Below are positions 35,296 through 45,900 of a DNA stretch of 60,703 bases, piece by piece. Positions within the stretch are counted from its first letter, which is position 1, and every line of letters starts with the position of its first letter. The position numbers and the translations under genes are program-made. The stretch spans positions 1,752,311 to 1,813,013 of the forward strand of contig NC_021017.1 in NCBI RefSeq assembly GCF_000210075.1, in the 5' to 3' direction. The stretch is from Bacteroides xylanisolvens XB1A. Lineage in GTDB: Bacteria > Bacteroidota > Bacteroidia > Bacteroidales > Bacteroidaceae. Below the pieces are notes generated by a model, which was given only the letters and a program-made list of their open reading frames with translations, was not told the DNA's origin and searched no databases.

Positions 35296-36045
35296 ATGAA
35301 ACAAACTAAAGCGGCTTTTAGGAATAAGCCATTTATTTCGTTAAAAGGTAGTATTCTATTTCTGATACTCATTCCGATGAGCGGTCTGGTTCACGCGCAA
35401 TATTCCATGGGAACAACGGGGTAGTTGATGATACCTACCGCTGAAATGCAGGAGACCGGTACATTTATGGGAGGAGTCAATTTCTTACCCGAGCAAGTTA
35501 CTCCATCGGTTTTCAGTTTTCCTACCATGAACTATTTTGTAGATATGACTCTTTTCTCTTTTATCGAATTCACTTACCGGATGACATTACTCAAAATGAC
35601 AACCGGTACAGGCAGGACGGGTTATCATAATCAGGACCGTTCTAATACGATTCGTATTCGTCCGCTAAAAGAAAGTCGCTATTTCCCAGCTGTTGTGATT
35701 GGTGGAGATGATCTTTTGACAGAGAAGAAGACTCCATATTGGGGAGCTTATTATGGTGTGTTGACAAAGACTATCGGATTTCGTTCGGGAGACCAATTGG
35801 CTGTAACGGCCGGATGGTATATTCATCAAGGTGATTGTCGTGTATTTAATAAAGGACCTTTCGGAGGTGTCCGCTATACGCCTTCTTTTTGCAAAGAATT
35901 GAAGTTGATGGTGGAATATGATACGCGTGGATGGAATATGGGTGCTGCCATGCGCTTTTGGAAGCATTTGTCCGTCAATGTGTTTACTCGTGAATTTACA
36001 TGTGTTTCCGCCGGTCTGCGGTATGAATGTACATTAATGCATTAA
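35296..36045 (+). pseudogene. YjbH-like outer-membrane protein gene with an in-frame amber codon
   Basis: ATG at 35296 opens a frame with a signal peptide (FLILIPMSGLVHAQ) and then YSMGTTG, a TAG at 35422-35424, and at once LMIPTAEMQETGTFMGG in the same frame to 36045. In related proteins this stretch reads TG-L-(L/M)-x-P-TA, so the amber most simply replaces a Leu codon (TTG to TAG). Restored length is 249 residues. The TGLL..PTA start and the later beta-strand pattern suggest the YjbH family of outer-membrane beta proteins linked to exopolysaccharide. The product as written would be a 42-residue signal peptide stub unless read through. First gene after the invertible promoter. Confidence 0.75.
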
Positions 36046-36051
36046 AAGAAG

Positions 36052-37269
36052 ATGAAAAGGATTGTTAGTGCGACCGCTGTTTTTCTCTGTGGTATTTCTT
36101 TGTTACAGGCACAGCCAGTTCGTGTGAGCGAGACACTGAAAGAGTTGGATATGGAGAATATTTCAGTTGTGGAGAAAAGGGACACGATAACTGCGGCTTT
36201 TGAGACCTCTGCTTATAGAGGTATTTATAATGGAATCGGTATTGCCATACGCCATTTGGTTATTATACCGGAAATACCGACTTTGCAGCTACTTATATTA
36301 GATAATGCCTTACCACAATTATGCATAACCATCCCTGCAGAATTGATTCAAAAATATCAAGCCGGTGAATGTGCGTTGGATGAAGTGTATCGCAAGATGG
36401 GGATGACTACTTCTACCGAAACTGCTGTACGGCAGCTGAAAGGCGTAAAACGAAAAGAAAGTTCTTTCGGTAAGGTCGATTTGGTAGTATATCCCAACGT
36501 GATGTTAGTCAATAATGTAACTTATAAGTTGTATAAAGCGGCTCTCGAGTTGCAACCTGCCGTGGAAATGCAATTATGGAAAGGCGCCTCACTACGGATG
36601 CAGGTTTCTTTGCCTGTTGTAAGTAATGAAGATGGCAAGTGGAACTGCGTTCGCCTGGGATACATGACTTTTCGTCAGGATTTTCGCTTGGCTAATCATT
36701 GGAAAGGATACCTCACAGGCGGTAGTTTCTCGAATGACCGTCAAGGACTTGCAGCAGGCATCGGCTATTTTTCAGCAAATGGTCAGTGGACGGTAGAAGG
36801 TGGAGGAGGAATAACCGGCTCTGCTCATTTCTATGGTAGCGAATGGAAAATGAGTCAATGGAAAAGAGTCAATGGACAAATTAGTGTAGGATATTATATT
36901 CCGGAAGTGAACACCTTGGTGAAAGTAGAAGGAGATCGTTTTATTTATGGCGATTATGGGGTACGCGGAACTCTTTCACGCTACTTCGGCGAATATATTG
37001 TAGGTATATATGGTATGTATACAAATGGAGCAACGAATGCAGGATTCAACTTTTCTATTCCATTACCGGGAAAGAAACGCAAGCGACATCTGCTACGGGT
37101 AATGCTTCCCGAATATTTTGCTTTTCAGTATGATATGCGTAGCGGGAATGAATATGCCCATCGTTCGTTGGGCGAAAGTTATACTGTTGAACCTAAGTCG
37201 GCAGAGAATTCACATTTTTGGCAGCCGGATTATATTCGATATTATTTGATTAAAACGAGTGAGAAGTGA
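36052..37269 (+). CDS. Outer-membrane beta-barrel protein, YjbH-like
   Basis: 405 residues with a signal peptide (ATAVFLCGISLLQAQ). From about residue 165 the sequence alternates aromatic and polar residues as in a beta-barrel (GYMTFRQDFRLANHWKGYLTGG, FGEYIVGIYGMYTNG), ending in FNFSIPLPGKKRKRHLLRVM, a pattern seen in YjbH-type proteins. It begins 6 bases after the preceding gene, so the two are one transcription unit; together they may correspond to the N- and C-terminal parts of one longer YjbH protein elsewhere. Function is not known beyond surface/exopolysaccharide association of the family. Confidence 0.65.
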   Translation: MKRIVSATAVFLCGISLLQAQPVRVSETLKELDMENISVVEKRDTITAAFETSAYRGIYNGIGIAIRHLVIIPEIPTLQLLILDNALPQLCITIPAELIQKYQAGECALDEVYRKMGMTTSTETAVRQLKGVKRKESSFGKVDLVVYPNVMLVNNVTYKLYKAALELQPAVEMQLWKGASLRMQVSLPVVSNEDGKWNCVRLGYMTFRQDFRLANHWKGYLTGGSFSNDRQGLAAGIGYFSANGQWTVEGGGGITGSAHFYGSEWKMSQWKRVNGQISVGYYIPEVNTLVKVEGDRFIYGDYGVRGTLSRYFGEYIVGIYGMYTNGATNAGFNFSIPLPGKKRKRHLLRVMLPEYFAFQYDMRSGNEYAHRSLGESYTVEPKSAENSHFWQPDYIRYYLIKTSEK

Positions 37270-37316
37270 AACATGATTGATATTTTAACTAGTATTTTTA
37301 ACAAAATTGAAACATT

Positions 37317-38777
37317 ATGAAAAGTGTAAAATGGTTTTATGTGGGTGCCATGGCGATAGCCTTGGGTATGTTAACTTTTGCGACAGTAGCCTGTCACGAT
37401 GATGATGACGATCCGAAACCGGCAGAAGGGGAAGTAATTGAAACTCCAAAACCGGTAGTGGAGTATTACATTATGGGTACGGTGACTTCTGGGGGAGAAG
37501 CAATGAATGGGGTAAAGGTAAAAGTGGGTAGTAAAAATTACACAACCGACTCGAATGGTAAGTTCTCTGTTACAGAAAGTGCTACAGGTACTTATAGTAT
37601 TGAAGCGTCTTCTAATGGATATCTTTCACAGAAAACGTCAGTTGTCATTGCAGAGAATGCAGAGAATCGTAGTGTGGTAACGGTAGCTCTGGCTCTGACA
37701 AAGGAAAGTCGGAAAGAAACGGTGTCAGTAACTGCAGAAGAAGAAATTAAAGTAGAGGATAATAGTGAATCTAATACTACCATTGAAGATCCGGGAGAAG
37801 TTGCTCCGGAAGTAGTGGTAGAGGATAAACCACTCGTGAAAGTCGAATTGGCAATACCGGCAGGTGCAATTGATACAGAAGCTAGTGCAAGCCTTATTAG
37901 TGATGGGAATGTTGGCATTAGTGTAACAACCTTTGTTCCTGCTCCTGCAGAAGTGACTACTGAAGTGAAGGCTGAAGAAGTGAATCAAAATGTAGAAAAA
38001 AGCATACCTTTAGCTGCTGCTAAATTTGAACCGTCTGGTTTGAAATTTAAAAATGATGTTACGATTTCTATTCCTAATCCTATCCCTGGAATAACATTTG
38101 CTGATGCTGATATGATACTTACTTATCAGAATCCAGATACAGGAGAATGGGGAGATGCAAAAGATAATGATGGAAATGTAATTAAAAATGTATCTTCTAC
38201 TACAGAAAATGGAGCTGTCACTGCATATACAGCCGATGTCGATCACTTCTCTGCTTATGCTATAGAGAATAAAGTATACAGCAAGATTAGTAATGAAACT
38301 GTGACAACTAATATTCTAGGACAAGCTAGTCGTGATAATAGCGAGAATGCTAAAGCGGTGACTGGCATTGAATTGAAATATAAGGAAAAGTCTGGTTGGG
38401 ACTATGATAAGAATGATGCTGGTCTTGTTGCTGAAGTTAAATCGCAATTAGGAGCTGGTGCTAGTGCTGAAGATACAAAAACGGTGAATGCAATGGTTGC
38501 TTTCATGAAAACTCGTATGTTCTCATTAATGGGATCGGTATCTGGCATTACGGAAACTGAACGTGTTTATAACACTGTAAATGTAAACGGATACACCACT
38601 ATGAGTTATACTTGCTATGCAAAGGCTCGTACTACCACATTGACGGCTAATGTAAAGTTTAATGGTCAAAACAAGACGGTTTCGATTACAGCAACTCGTT
38701 ATACCGGAACGGATCATCAATATAAGACGGTTACTTATAATCCGACACATAGCGGCGGTAAGGGTGGTAGTATTTAA
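37317..38777 (+). CDS. Surface lipoprotein with carboxypeptidase-regulatory and ZU5-like domains
   Basis: 486 residues. The signal peptide ends FATVACHDDDDD: after the lipid-modified Cys comes His and five Asp, a strong Bacteroidetes lipoprotein export signal, so the protein should be displayed on the cell surface. Residues about 50-125 form a carboxypeptidase-regulatory-like Ig fold (GEAMNGVKVKVGSKNYTTDS). About 150-330 resemble a ZU5-type domain (AIPAGAID, FEPSGLKFKNDVTISIPNP, then HFSAYAIE). The C-terminal about 150 residues are unrecognised, ending in a Gly/Ser/Lys tail. Third gene of the phase-variable operon, 47 bp after the barrel gene. A role in adhesion is a guess. Confidence 0.75.
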   Translation: MKSVKWFYVGAMAIALGMLTFATVACHDDDDDPKPAEGEVIETPKPVVEYYIMGTVTSGGEAMNGVKVKVGSKNYTTDSNGKFSVTESATGTYSIEASSNGYLSQKTSVVIAENAENRSVVTVALALTKESRKETVSVTAEEEIKVEDNSESNTTIEDPGEVAPEVVVEDKPLVKVELAIPAGAIDTEASASLISDGNVGISVTTFVPAPAEVTTEVKAEEVNQNVEKSIPLAAAKFEPSGLKFKNDVTISIPNPIPGITFADADMILTYQNPDTGEWGDAKDNDGNVIKNVSSTTENGAVTAYTADVDHFSAYAIENKVYSKISNETVTTNILGQASRDNSENAKAVTGIELKYKEKSGWDYDKNDAGLVAEVKSQLGAGASAEDTKTVNAMVAFMKTRMFSLMGSVSGITETERVYNTVNVNGYTTMSYTCYAKARTTTLTANVKFNGQNKTVSITATRYTGTDHQYKTVTYNPTHSGGKGGSI

Positions 38778-38832
38778 GATGTTTTATAGTAAGGGGCTTG
38801 GATTCGTTTGTAGCATTGAATCCCTGCCTTAG

Positions 38833-38874
38833 CCGATTAGGAAAAAGTACAGAGGTACATCTTTACCTAATCGG
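38833..38874. terminator. Terminator of the phase-variable operon
   Basis: CCGATTAGG and CCTAATCGG form a perfect 9-bp outer stem; inside, AAA/TTT and GTAC.GGTAC pairs extend it. Located 55 bp after the lipoprotein stop. The T-run is weak. Confidence 0.6.
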
Positions 38875-39201
38875 GGCCACGCATCAGATCTTATTTTGAT
38901 GCATATTTCCCTGAATATCAACTGTCTGTGAAGATCGTTGATATGATTTTGATATTGTTTGTCTAGTTGATAGCAGTATAATTAAGTTTTGATTATTCAA
39001 TTTAAGATAAAACCCTTTTGAATGTACTCCTTTTTTTTCAATAAACCCTTTTGGAGCATGTTCATATAGAGTATAGAAGGAGGAGGTCACTGTGAAGCGG
39101 TCTCCTCTTTTGCTCTTCGAAAATACTGTATTACTGCAAGTAGTATTGCTAAAATCTGTCTTTCTTGGAGTGTTATTATATTCTTTGTTGACTAGATTTG
39201 A
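38875..39201. other. Gene-free spacer before the patatin gene
   Basis: AT-rich sequence with a near-duplicate of AAACCCTTTTG-type strings (39008 and 39043 areas). A minus-strand frame of 68 codons here (38884-39090) has no start signal or recognisable product and I do not call it. Confidence 0.5.
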
Positions 39202-41418
39202 CTAGAAGTAATACCCTAAATTCACAAAACAACTTCCTTTGTCCGTCTGATTGGAATACCCCAACGATATTTCCAATGGTCCGAAGATGCTGTCCATTCC
39301 ATAACCTGCACTAACACCGAATAATTGCTTGCCTTTCAATATATCGAAGAAATTACTATCCGTTAGCCCGTAATTACCCGTCAGCGTGAGATAATGAATG
39401 GCTCCCATGCGTTGTCTGAATTTAATAGACGCAATCATTATGGTGTTATCCATCAATTCCAGGTTGGTAACCCCGGCAAACGGCAATTGCTGTGGAATAT
39501 AGAAACCGGGTACGTCACCGCCAATGGCATTTTGTAGTGGATAAGGAAAATCTCTTCCGATCAGGATACGTCCATAAATGGAAGGAATGACGGAGAAACG
39601 GCGGGTCACAGGGATGACACTTGCCCACGAAGCATTCAATGCTGAAAATGGAGCATGGTCGTTGTATTGTGCCATGTTATCCGTATAAAGCGAATAGGTA
39701 GCTCTGAAGTCACTTCCTTTAGAAGGGAAGCGTCCTTTATCATAAGTATTATATTGCACTTGGGCAAAATAACTTAGAAAGTGTTCGGATTCTACTTTCA
39801 GATCGGAGATTTCAGGTTTCTTGAACAGGAAATCTTTGTACTTGTAATATTCAAAACGCAGACCGAGTCCGAAGCGGAAATTCTTGTACCATACATCGGA
39901 GAAACCGAATTCTGCCAGATGATATTTATACGTTGTATTATAGGCGCGGTCACCTTCCTCGTAAATGTTGATATCGTTGTATTGGAACATATACGAGAAG
40001 TTGAAATTACGTTGCTGCATGGGTTCCAGCGTATAGTCTATGCGGGCAGCATATCGTTTACCCAATCGACCGGTAAGAGTCAGACGGGAAGGAATATGAG
40101 TTTTGAGGTCTGCCGTTGCATTCACCAACAAAGACGCGATTTCTTCCGAATCGAAACGGATGCCCAGATTGATTCTTCTTTCATATTTTTCCTGCAACAG
40201 GAAGTTGAGGTGATAACCTTCAGGAGTCTCTTTCAACGTATAGCTGGCACTGGAATAGGATTGGCTGCCACGTAATTGATACAAGGCCTGTTCTATTTGT
40301 AGAGTGGTAATGTCACTGTTTTCTTTCAGATTACATTTCTTCATCAGCCATTTTTTATCATCCACCTCTACACCGGAAAATGAGATGTCCGTCACATAAA
40401 CTGTGCGTGCATTGGAAAGAGAAGAATAAGGGCCATGTTGCTTCGGAGTATAATCTTCGGTTATTCCTATCTTCTTTTTCAGGGCAAGCAACGAATTCCA
40501 TTGTTCTTTAGCCGCTTCTTCGCCTCTTCGCATCAGAGTGTCGATGGCAGCCGGAGTAAAACTGGCAGATGAATATCCCTCCACATTGACACGGATATAA
40601 GTGTCTGTGAGGTCTACATTTTTTTCATGGTTAGACTGGCAGGTGATGTCTACAATCTGCCCCAGAATATCGGGGACGCTGTTGAGCTTGTCAGCCTTCT
40701 TCAAAGCATTCTGCACGTCTACTCCGATAATAATATCGGCTCCCATGGCTTTTACAACATCTGCCGGATAGTTGTTTACAATGCCGCCGTCCACTAATAC
40801 CATGCTGTCTTGCCGTACCGGAGTGAATACACCCGGAATAGCCATGCTGGCACGCATAGCGGTTGAGAGTATTCCGTCATGGAATACAATTTGCTCTCCA
40901 TTGACAACATTGGCTGCCACACAAGCAAAAGGAATGGGAAGTTTATTGAAGTCGATAGAGTCATGATACCCCACAGTGAGGTCTGAAAATAGGTTGGCCA
41001 GATTTTGCCCTTTCATGAGTCCTCCGGTAGCAGCATCTTTGGGAGTTTTGGTGAAAGGGATAGAGACTGTATATTTTTCAGACCGTTCACGATCAGTCAA
41101 TGACATGGCACTTCGTTTGATACGGTCGCTCAACAGGAATGTCCAATCTTGTTTCCGTACCATGCTGTCCAATTGTTCCGTAGTATAACCGATGGCATAC
41201 AGACCACCTACGATAGCTCCCATACTGGTACCGGCTATGTAGTCGATAGGGATTCCGGCTTCCTCAATTACTTTCAGTGCTTTGATGTGTGCCATTCCTT
41301 TGGCACCGCCGCCGCTTAGAACGACACCTACCTTTTTCCTTTGCTCTTGAGAATGCAAAGAAAAAGGCAATAAGATGCCAATTGATAAAACTAATGTTGA
41401 AAAGATTTGTTTTTTCAT
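39202..41418 (-). CDS. Patatin-like phospholipase fused to an outer-membrane barrel (type Vd-like)
   Basis: 738 residues. Signal peptide to about 24; patatin domain about 28-290 with GGGAKGMAHI (oxyanion loop), GTSMGA (GxSxG, nucleophile Ser) and DGGIVNNYP (catalytic Asp). Then a POTRA-like segment (about 340-420) and a C-terminal Omp85-type 16-strand barrel ending in aromatic Phe (SCFVNLGYYF). This is the layout of PlpD-like two-partner-in-one autotransported lipases, common in Bacteroidetes. The lipase may be exposed to the periplasm or surface and acts on phospholipids. Single gene with its own promoter. Confidence 0.88.
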   Translation of the reverse strand: MKKQIFSTLVLSIGILLPFSLHSQEQRKKVGVVLSGGGAKGMAHIKALKVIEEAGIPIDYIAGTSMGAIVGGLYAIGYTTEQLDSMVRKQDWTFLLSDRIKRSAMSLTDRERSEKYTVSIPFTKTPKDAATGGLMKGQNLANLFSDLTVGYHDSIDFNKLPIPFACVAANVVNGEQIVFHDGILSTAMRASMAIPGVFTPVRQDSMVLVDGGIVNNYPADVVKAMGADIIIGVDVQNALKKADKLNSVPDILGQIVDITCQSNHEKNVDLTDTYIRVNVEGYSSASFTPAAIDTLMRRGEEAAKEQWNSLLALKKKIGITEDYTPKQHGPYSSLSNARTVYVTDISFSGVEVDDKKWLMKKCNLKENSDITTLQIEQALYQLRGSQSYSSASYTLKETPEGYHLNFLLQEKYERRINLGIRFDSEEIASLLVNATADLKTHIPSRLTLTGRLGKRYAARIDYTLEPMQQRNFNFSYMFQYNDINIYEEGDRAYNTTYKYHLAEFGFSDVWYKNFRFGLGLRFEYYKYKDFLFKKPEISDLKVESEHFLSYFAQVQYNTYDKGRFPSKGSDFRATYSLYTDNMAQYNDHAPFSALNASWASVIPVTRRFSVIPSIYGRILIGRDFPYPLQNAIGGDVPGFYIPQQLPFAGVTNLELMDNTIMIASIKFRQRMGAIHYLTLTGNYGLTDSNFFDILKGKQLFGVSAGYGMDSIFGPLEISLGYSNQTDKGSCFVNLGYYF

Positions 41419-41453
41419 TAGGATGTGGTCTAGTGTTGATGTTTAATATAATA

Positions 41454-41461
41454 CAAATGTA
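41454..41461 (-). promoter_or_regulatory. Promoter of the patatin gene, -7 box
   Basis: TACATTTG on the minus strand fits TAnnTTTG, about 36 bases before the ATG. Confidence 0.55.
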
Positions 41462-41689
41462 GAGCATAATTTGTTTAGTTGTTGAAATGGGAACTAAAAA
41501 AAATGTTCCAAAAGTCGGAAATGTGGATTTTTTCTACACCATACAGTGAATTTCCACACTTTCTGCAAAACGAAGAAATATCTAATGCTTTGATTTTAAG
41601 CAAATAATGCAGGTAACGCATTTTTGGTATATGAGTTGTAAATAAGGATATAGAACAAACATAAGTTAAATTAAATAATAAGATTCGAT

Positions 41690-42946
41690 ATGAGATTATT
41701 CTTTTCGAAACATGAGTTGAAACTGAGGAGAAAGAGAACCATTGCTGCTATTATGTGTATGGTAGTTGTGTTGGGCGTGTATTGGATACTGACCCGACCT
41801 CAGAAGGCTGCGCCGGAAATGCCGACAGTCATTGTTGAACCGGTAGTGAAAGACGACGTAGAGATATACGGGGAATATGTGGGGCGTATTCGTGCCCAAC
41901 AGTTCGTCGAAGTACGTGCCCGTGTGGAAGGTTATCTGGAAAATATGCTTTTTGCCGAAGGGACATATGTCAATAAGAATCAGGTTTTGTTTGTAATCAA
42001 CCAGGACCAGTATCGTGCCAAAGCAGATAAAGCCAGAGCGCAATTGAAAAAAGACGAAGCGCAGGCTTTGAAAGCGGAACGTGATTTAAAACGTATCCGT
42101 CCGTTGTTTGAACAGAACGCTGCGAGCCAGTTGGACTTGGATAATGCGGAAGCCGCTTATGAAAGTGCCGAGGCAACGGTAGCCATGAGCGAGGCGGATT
42201 TGGCACAGGCTGAACTGGAATTGGGTTATACCATTGTTCGTTCGCCTTTATCGGGACACATTAGTGAAAGAAATGTGGACTTGGGTACATTAGTCGGTCC
42301 CGGAGGAAAATCATTGCTTGCTACCATTGTGAAGAGTGATACAGTGTTGGTGGATTTCAGTATGACAGCACTCGATTATTTGAAGAGTAAAGAAAGAAAC
42401 ATTAATTTGGGACAGCAGGATTCCACCCGTTCCTGGCAGCCGAATATTACCATTACATTGGCGGATAATACCGTCTATCCATTTAAAGGATATGTGGATT
42501 TTGCCGAACCGCAAGTCGATCCTCAAACCGGAACTTTCTCTGTACGTGCAGAAATGCCGAATCCGAAACAAGTATTGTTGCCGGGACAATTTACAAAGGT
42601 AAAGTTGTTGCTGGATGTTCGTGAAGGTGCACTTGTTGTTCCGATGAAAGCCGTTACCATCGAAAAGGGTGGAGCATATATTTATACCATGCGCAAAGAT
42701 AATGCGGTAGAGAAACGTTTTATCGAATTAGGACCGGAAGTCGGGAATAATGTGGTGGTAGAAAGAGGACTGGCAGAAGGAGAAATGGTGGTTGTAGAAG
42801 GGTTCCATAAGTTGACTCCGGGCATGAAAGTACGGGTCAGTGATCCGGAAGCCGAAGCTGGGGACAGTATAACTACGACAAAAAATGAAGTGACCGGAGT
42901 AAAAGAAAACACTACCGGAACGAAGGATAACGCGAAAGGAGAATAA
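41690..42946 (+). CDS. RND efflux periplasmic adaptor (AcrA/MexA type)
   Basis: 418 residues. A membrane anchor near residues 15-36 (TIAAIMCMVVVLGVYWIL), then the barrel-sandwich/lipoyl halves (VRARVEGYLENMLFAEG and YTIVRSPLSGHISER) around an alpha-helical hairpin rich in Ala/Glu (about 105-175), a beta-barrel domain and a membrane-proximal domain. It links the inner-membrane pump to the outer-membrane channel. The C-terminal tail is Thr/Lys/Glu-rich. First gene of a three-gene pump operon. Confidence 0.93.
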   Translation: MRLFFSKHELKLRRKRTIAAIMCMVVVLGVYWILTRPQKAAPEMPTVIVEPVVKDDVEIYGEYVGRIRAQQFVEVRARVEGYLENMLFAEGTYVNKNQVLFVINQDQYRAKADKARAQLKKDEAQALKAERDLKRIRPLFEQNAASQLDLDNAEAAYESAEATVAMSEADLAQAELELGYTIVRSPLSGHISERNVDLGTLVGPGGKSLLATIVKSDTVLVDFSMTALDYLKSKERNINLGQQDSTRSWQPNITITLADNTVYPFKGYVDFAEPQVDPQTGTFSVRAEMPNPKQVLLPGQFTKVKLLLDVREGALVVPMKAVTIEKGGAYIYTMRKDNAVEKRFIELGPEVGNNVVVERGLAEGEMVVVEGFHKLTPGMKVRVSDPEAEAGDSITTTKNEVTGVKENTTGTKDNAKGE

Positions 42947-42949
42947 ACG

Positions 42950-45900
42950 ATGAAAGTTACTTTTTTTATAGATAGGCCGGTCTTCTCGGCCGTAATCTCC
43001 ATCGTGATTGTGATTGTCGGCATTATTGGTCTGACGATGCTTCCGGTGGATCAATATCCGCAGATTACCCCTCCGGTGGTGAAGATCAGCGCATCCTATC
43101 CGGGTGCCAGCGCACTTACCGTGTCGCAGGCAGTAGCCACTCCGATTGAGCAGGAAATCAATGGTACGCCGGGTATGCTTTATATGGAATCAAACAGTTC
43201 TAACTCCGGAGGTTTTTCGGCAACGGTCACTTTTGATGTATCTGCTGATCCGGATTTGGCAGCCGTTGAGATTCAAAACCGTGTGAAATTAGCGGAATCC
43301 CGTTTGCCGGCGGAAGTCATTCAGAATGGTATTTCAGTAGAAAAACAGGCTCCCAGTCAGTTGATGACGCTTTGTTTGACTTCTACTGATCCGAAGTTCG
43401 ACGAAATTTATTTGAGTAACTTTGCTACTATCAACGTGCTCGATGTAATTCGCCGTATTCCTGGGGTTGGACGTGTATCTAATATAGGTAGCCGCTATTA
43501 TGCGATGCAGATATGGGCGCAACCCGATAAGTTGGCAAACTTTGGGCTGACCGTACAGGATTTACAGAATGCATTGAAGGATCAGAACCGTGAATCAGCG
43601 GCCGGTGTATTGGGACAACAACCGGTGCAGGGACTGGATATTACCATTCCTATTACGACTCAAGGACGTTTGTCTACCGTAGGGCAGTTTGAAGATATTG
43701 TAGTGCGTGCCAATGCCAACGGATCTATTATCAGGTTGAAAGACGTGGCGCGTGTATCGTTGGAGGCTTCTTCTTATAACACGGAAAGTGGTATCAACGG
43801 CGAGAATGCTGCTGTGCTTGGTATTTATATGTTGCCGGGAGCAAATGCGATGGAAGTAGCCGAGAGGGTAAAAGAGGCTATGGATGAGATTAGCAAGAAT
43901 TTTCCGGAAGGATTGAGCTATGAGATTCCGTTCGATATGACGACTTATATTTCCGAATCTATTCATGAAGTATATAAGACGTTGTTTGAAGCGTTGGTAT
44001 TAGTTGTATTGGTGGTTTATCTATCCTTGCAGAGCTGGCGTGCAACGTTGATTCCGGTAGTAGCGGTGCCTATTTCATTGATCGGTACTTTCGGATTCAT
44101 GTTGATTTTCGGTTTCTCGCTGAATATACTGACATTACTCGGATTGATTCTTGCCATCGGTATTGTGGTGGATGATGCGATTGTGGTGGTGGAAGGCGTA
44201 GAACATATCATGGAAACGGAACATCTAAGCCCATACGAAGCAACGAAGAAAGCGATGAACGGACTTGCTAGTGCTTTGATTGCCACATCACTGGTATTGG
44301 CGGCAGTGTTCGTTCCGGTTAGTTTTTTAAGTGGGATTACAGGGCAGTTGTATCGCCAGTTTACGGTGACGATTGTGGTGTCCGTACTTATTTCTACGGT
44401 AGTGGCTCTGACATTGAGCCCGGTGATGTGTTCATTGATTCTGAAGCCGGATAACGGAAAGAAAAAGAATATCGTTTTCCGGAAGATTAATGAATGGCTG
44501 GGTATCGGTAGCAATAAATATGTGGCTGCTGTGACTCGTACGATCAAGCATCCTCGCCGGGTTTTAAGTGCTTTTGGTATGGTATTGATTGCTATCATGC
44601 TGATTCACCGTATTATTCCGACCAGTTTCTTGCCTGTGGAAGACCAGGGATATTTCAAGATTGAATTGGAACTGCCGGAGGGAGCTACTTTGGAACGTAC
44701 CCGTATCGTAACAGAACGTGCCATTGCTTATTTGGAAAAGAATCCATATATTGAATATATACAGAACGTAACGGGAAGTAGTCCGCGTGTTGGAAGTAAC
44801 CAGGGACGTGCTGAACTGACGGTGATCCTGAAACCTTGGGAAGAGCGGAAGAACACCACTATTGAGAAGATTATGGATACGGTGGAAAAACATTTGAGGG
44901 AATATCCCGAATGTAAAGTTTATCTGTCCACTCCTCCGGTTATTCCGGGACTGGGTAGCTCGGGAGGTTTTGAAATGCAATTGGAAGCCCGTGGAGAAGC
45001 CACTTTCGATAATTTGGTAGACGCGGCAGATACATTAATGTACTACGCATCCAAACGCAAAGAGCTGGCTGGTCTGTCATCTTCTTTGCAGTCGGAAATA
45101 CCACAACTCTATTTCGATGTAGACCGTGACAAAGTGAAGATGCTGGGTGTGCCACTGGCTGATGTGTTCTCTACCATGAAGGCTTATACCGGTTCGGTGT
45201 ATGTGAACGACTTTAATATGTTCAACCGTATATATAAGGTTTACATTCAGGCGGAAGCTCCTTACCGGGAACACAAAGACAATATCAATCTGTTCTTCGT
45301 GAAGGCCTCCAATGGAGCGATGGTACCGTTGACTTCTTTAGGAAATGCCTCCTATACCACAGGACCGGGAAGTATTAAACGTTTCAATATGTTTACTACG
45401 GCCGTTATTCGTGGAGCAGCTGCACAGGGATATAGTTCCGGACAGGCGATGGAGATCATGGAACAGATAGCCCGTGACCATCTTCCCGATAATATCGGTC
45501 TTGAATGGAGTGGCCTTTCTTATCAGGAGAAGCAGGCGGGAGGTCAGACTGGTATGGTGATGGCATTGGTATTCCTGTTCGTATTCCTCTTCCTTGCTGC
45601 ACAATACGAAAGTTGGACGGTGCCTATTGCCGTGTTGCTCTCTTTACCTGTTGCCGCTTTGGGAGCCTATTTAGGAGTCTGGGTTTGCGGATTGGAGAAC
45701 GATGTCTATTTCCAGATTGGTCTGGTAATGTTGGTGGGACTTGCCGCTAAGAACGCGATTTTGATTGTAGAGTTTGCAAAAGTACAGGTAGATAAAGGTG
45801 AAGACCTGGTGCAGTCGGCTATCTACGCAGCCAAATTGCGTTTCCGTCCGATTCTGATGACTTCTCTCGCATTCGTACTCGGTATGCTTCCGATGGTATT

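Noticed and set aside
35422..35424. Amber codon read as pyrrolysine
   Set aside because: No pyl gene or insertion element is visible in this window, and Bacteroides are not known to use it; a one-base change from a Leu codon is simpler.
35425..36045. YjbH-like gene starting at the TTG after the amber codon
   Set aside because: A signal peptide lies in frame directly upstream of the TAG, so the gene really begins at 35296.
38884..39090. 68-codon minus-strand frame in the spacer before the patatin gene
   Set aside because: No start signal, promoter, signal peptide or family resemblance; composition is that of an AT-rich spacer.
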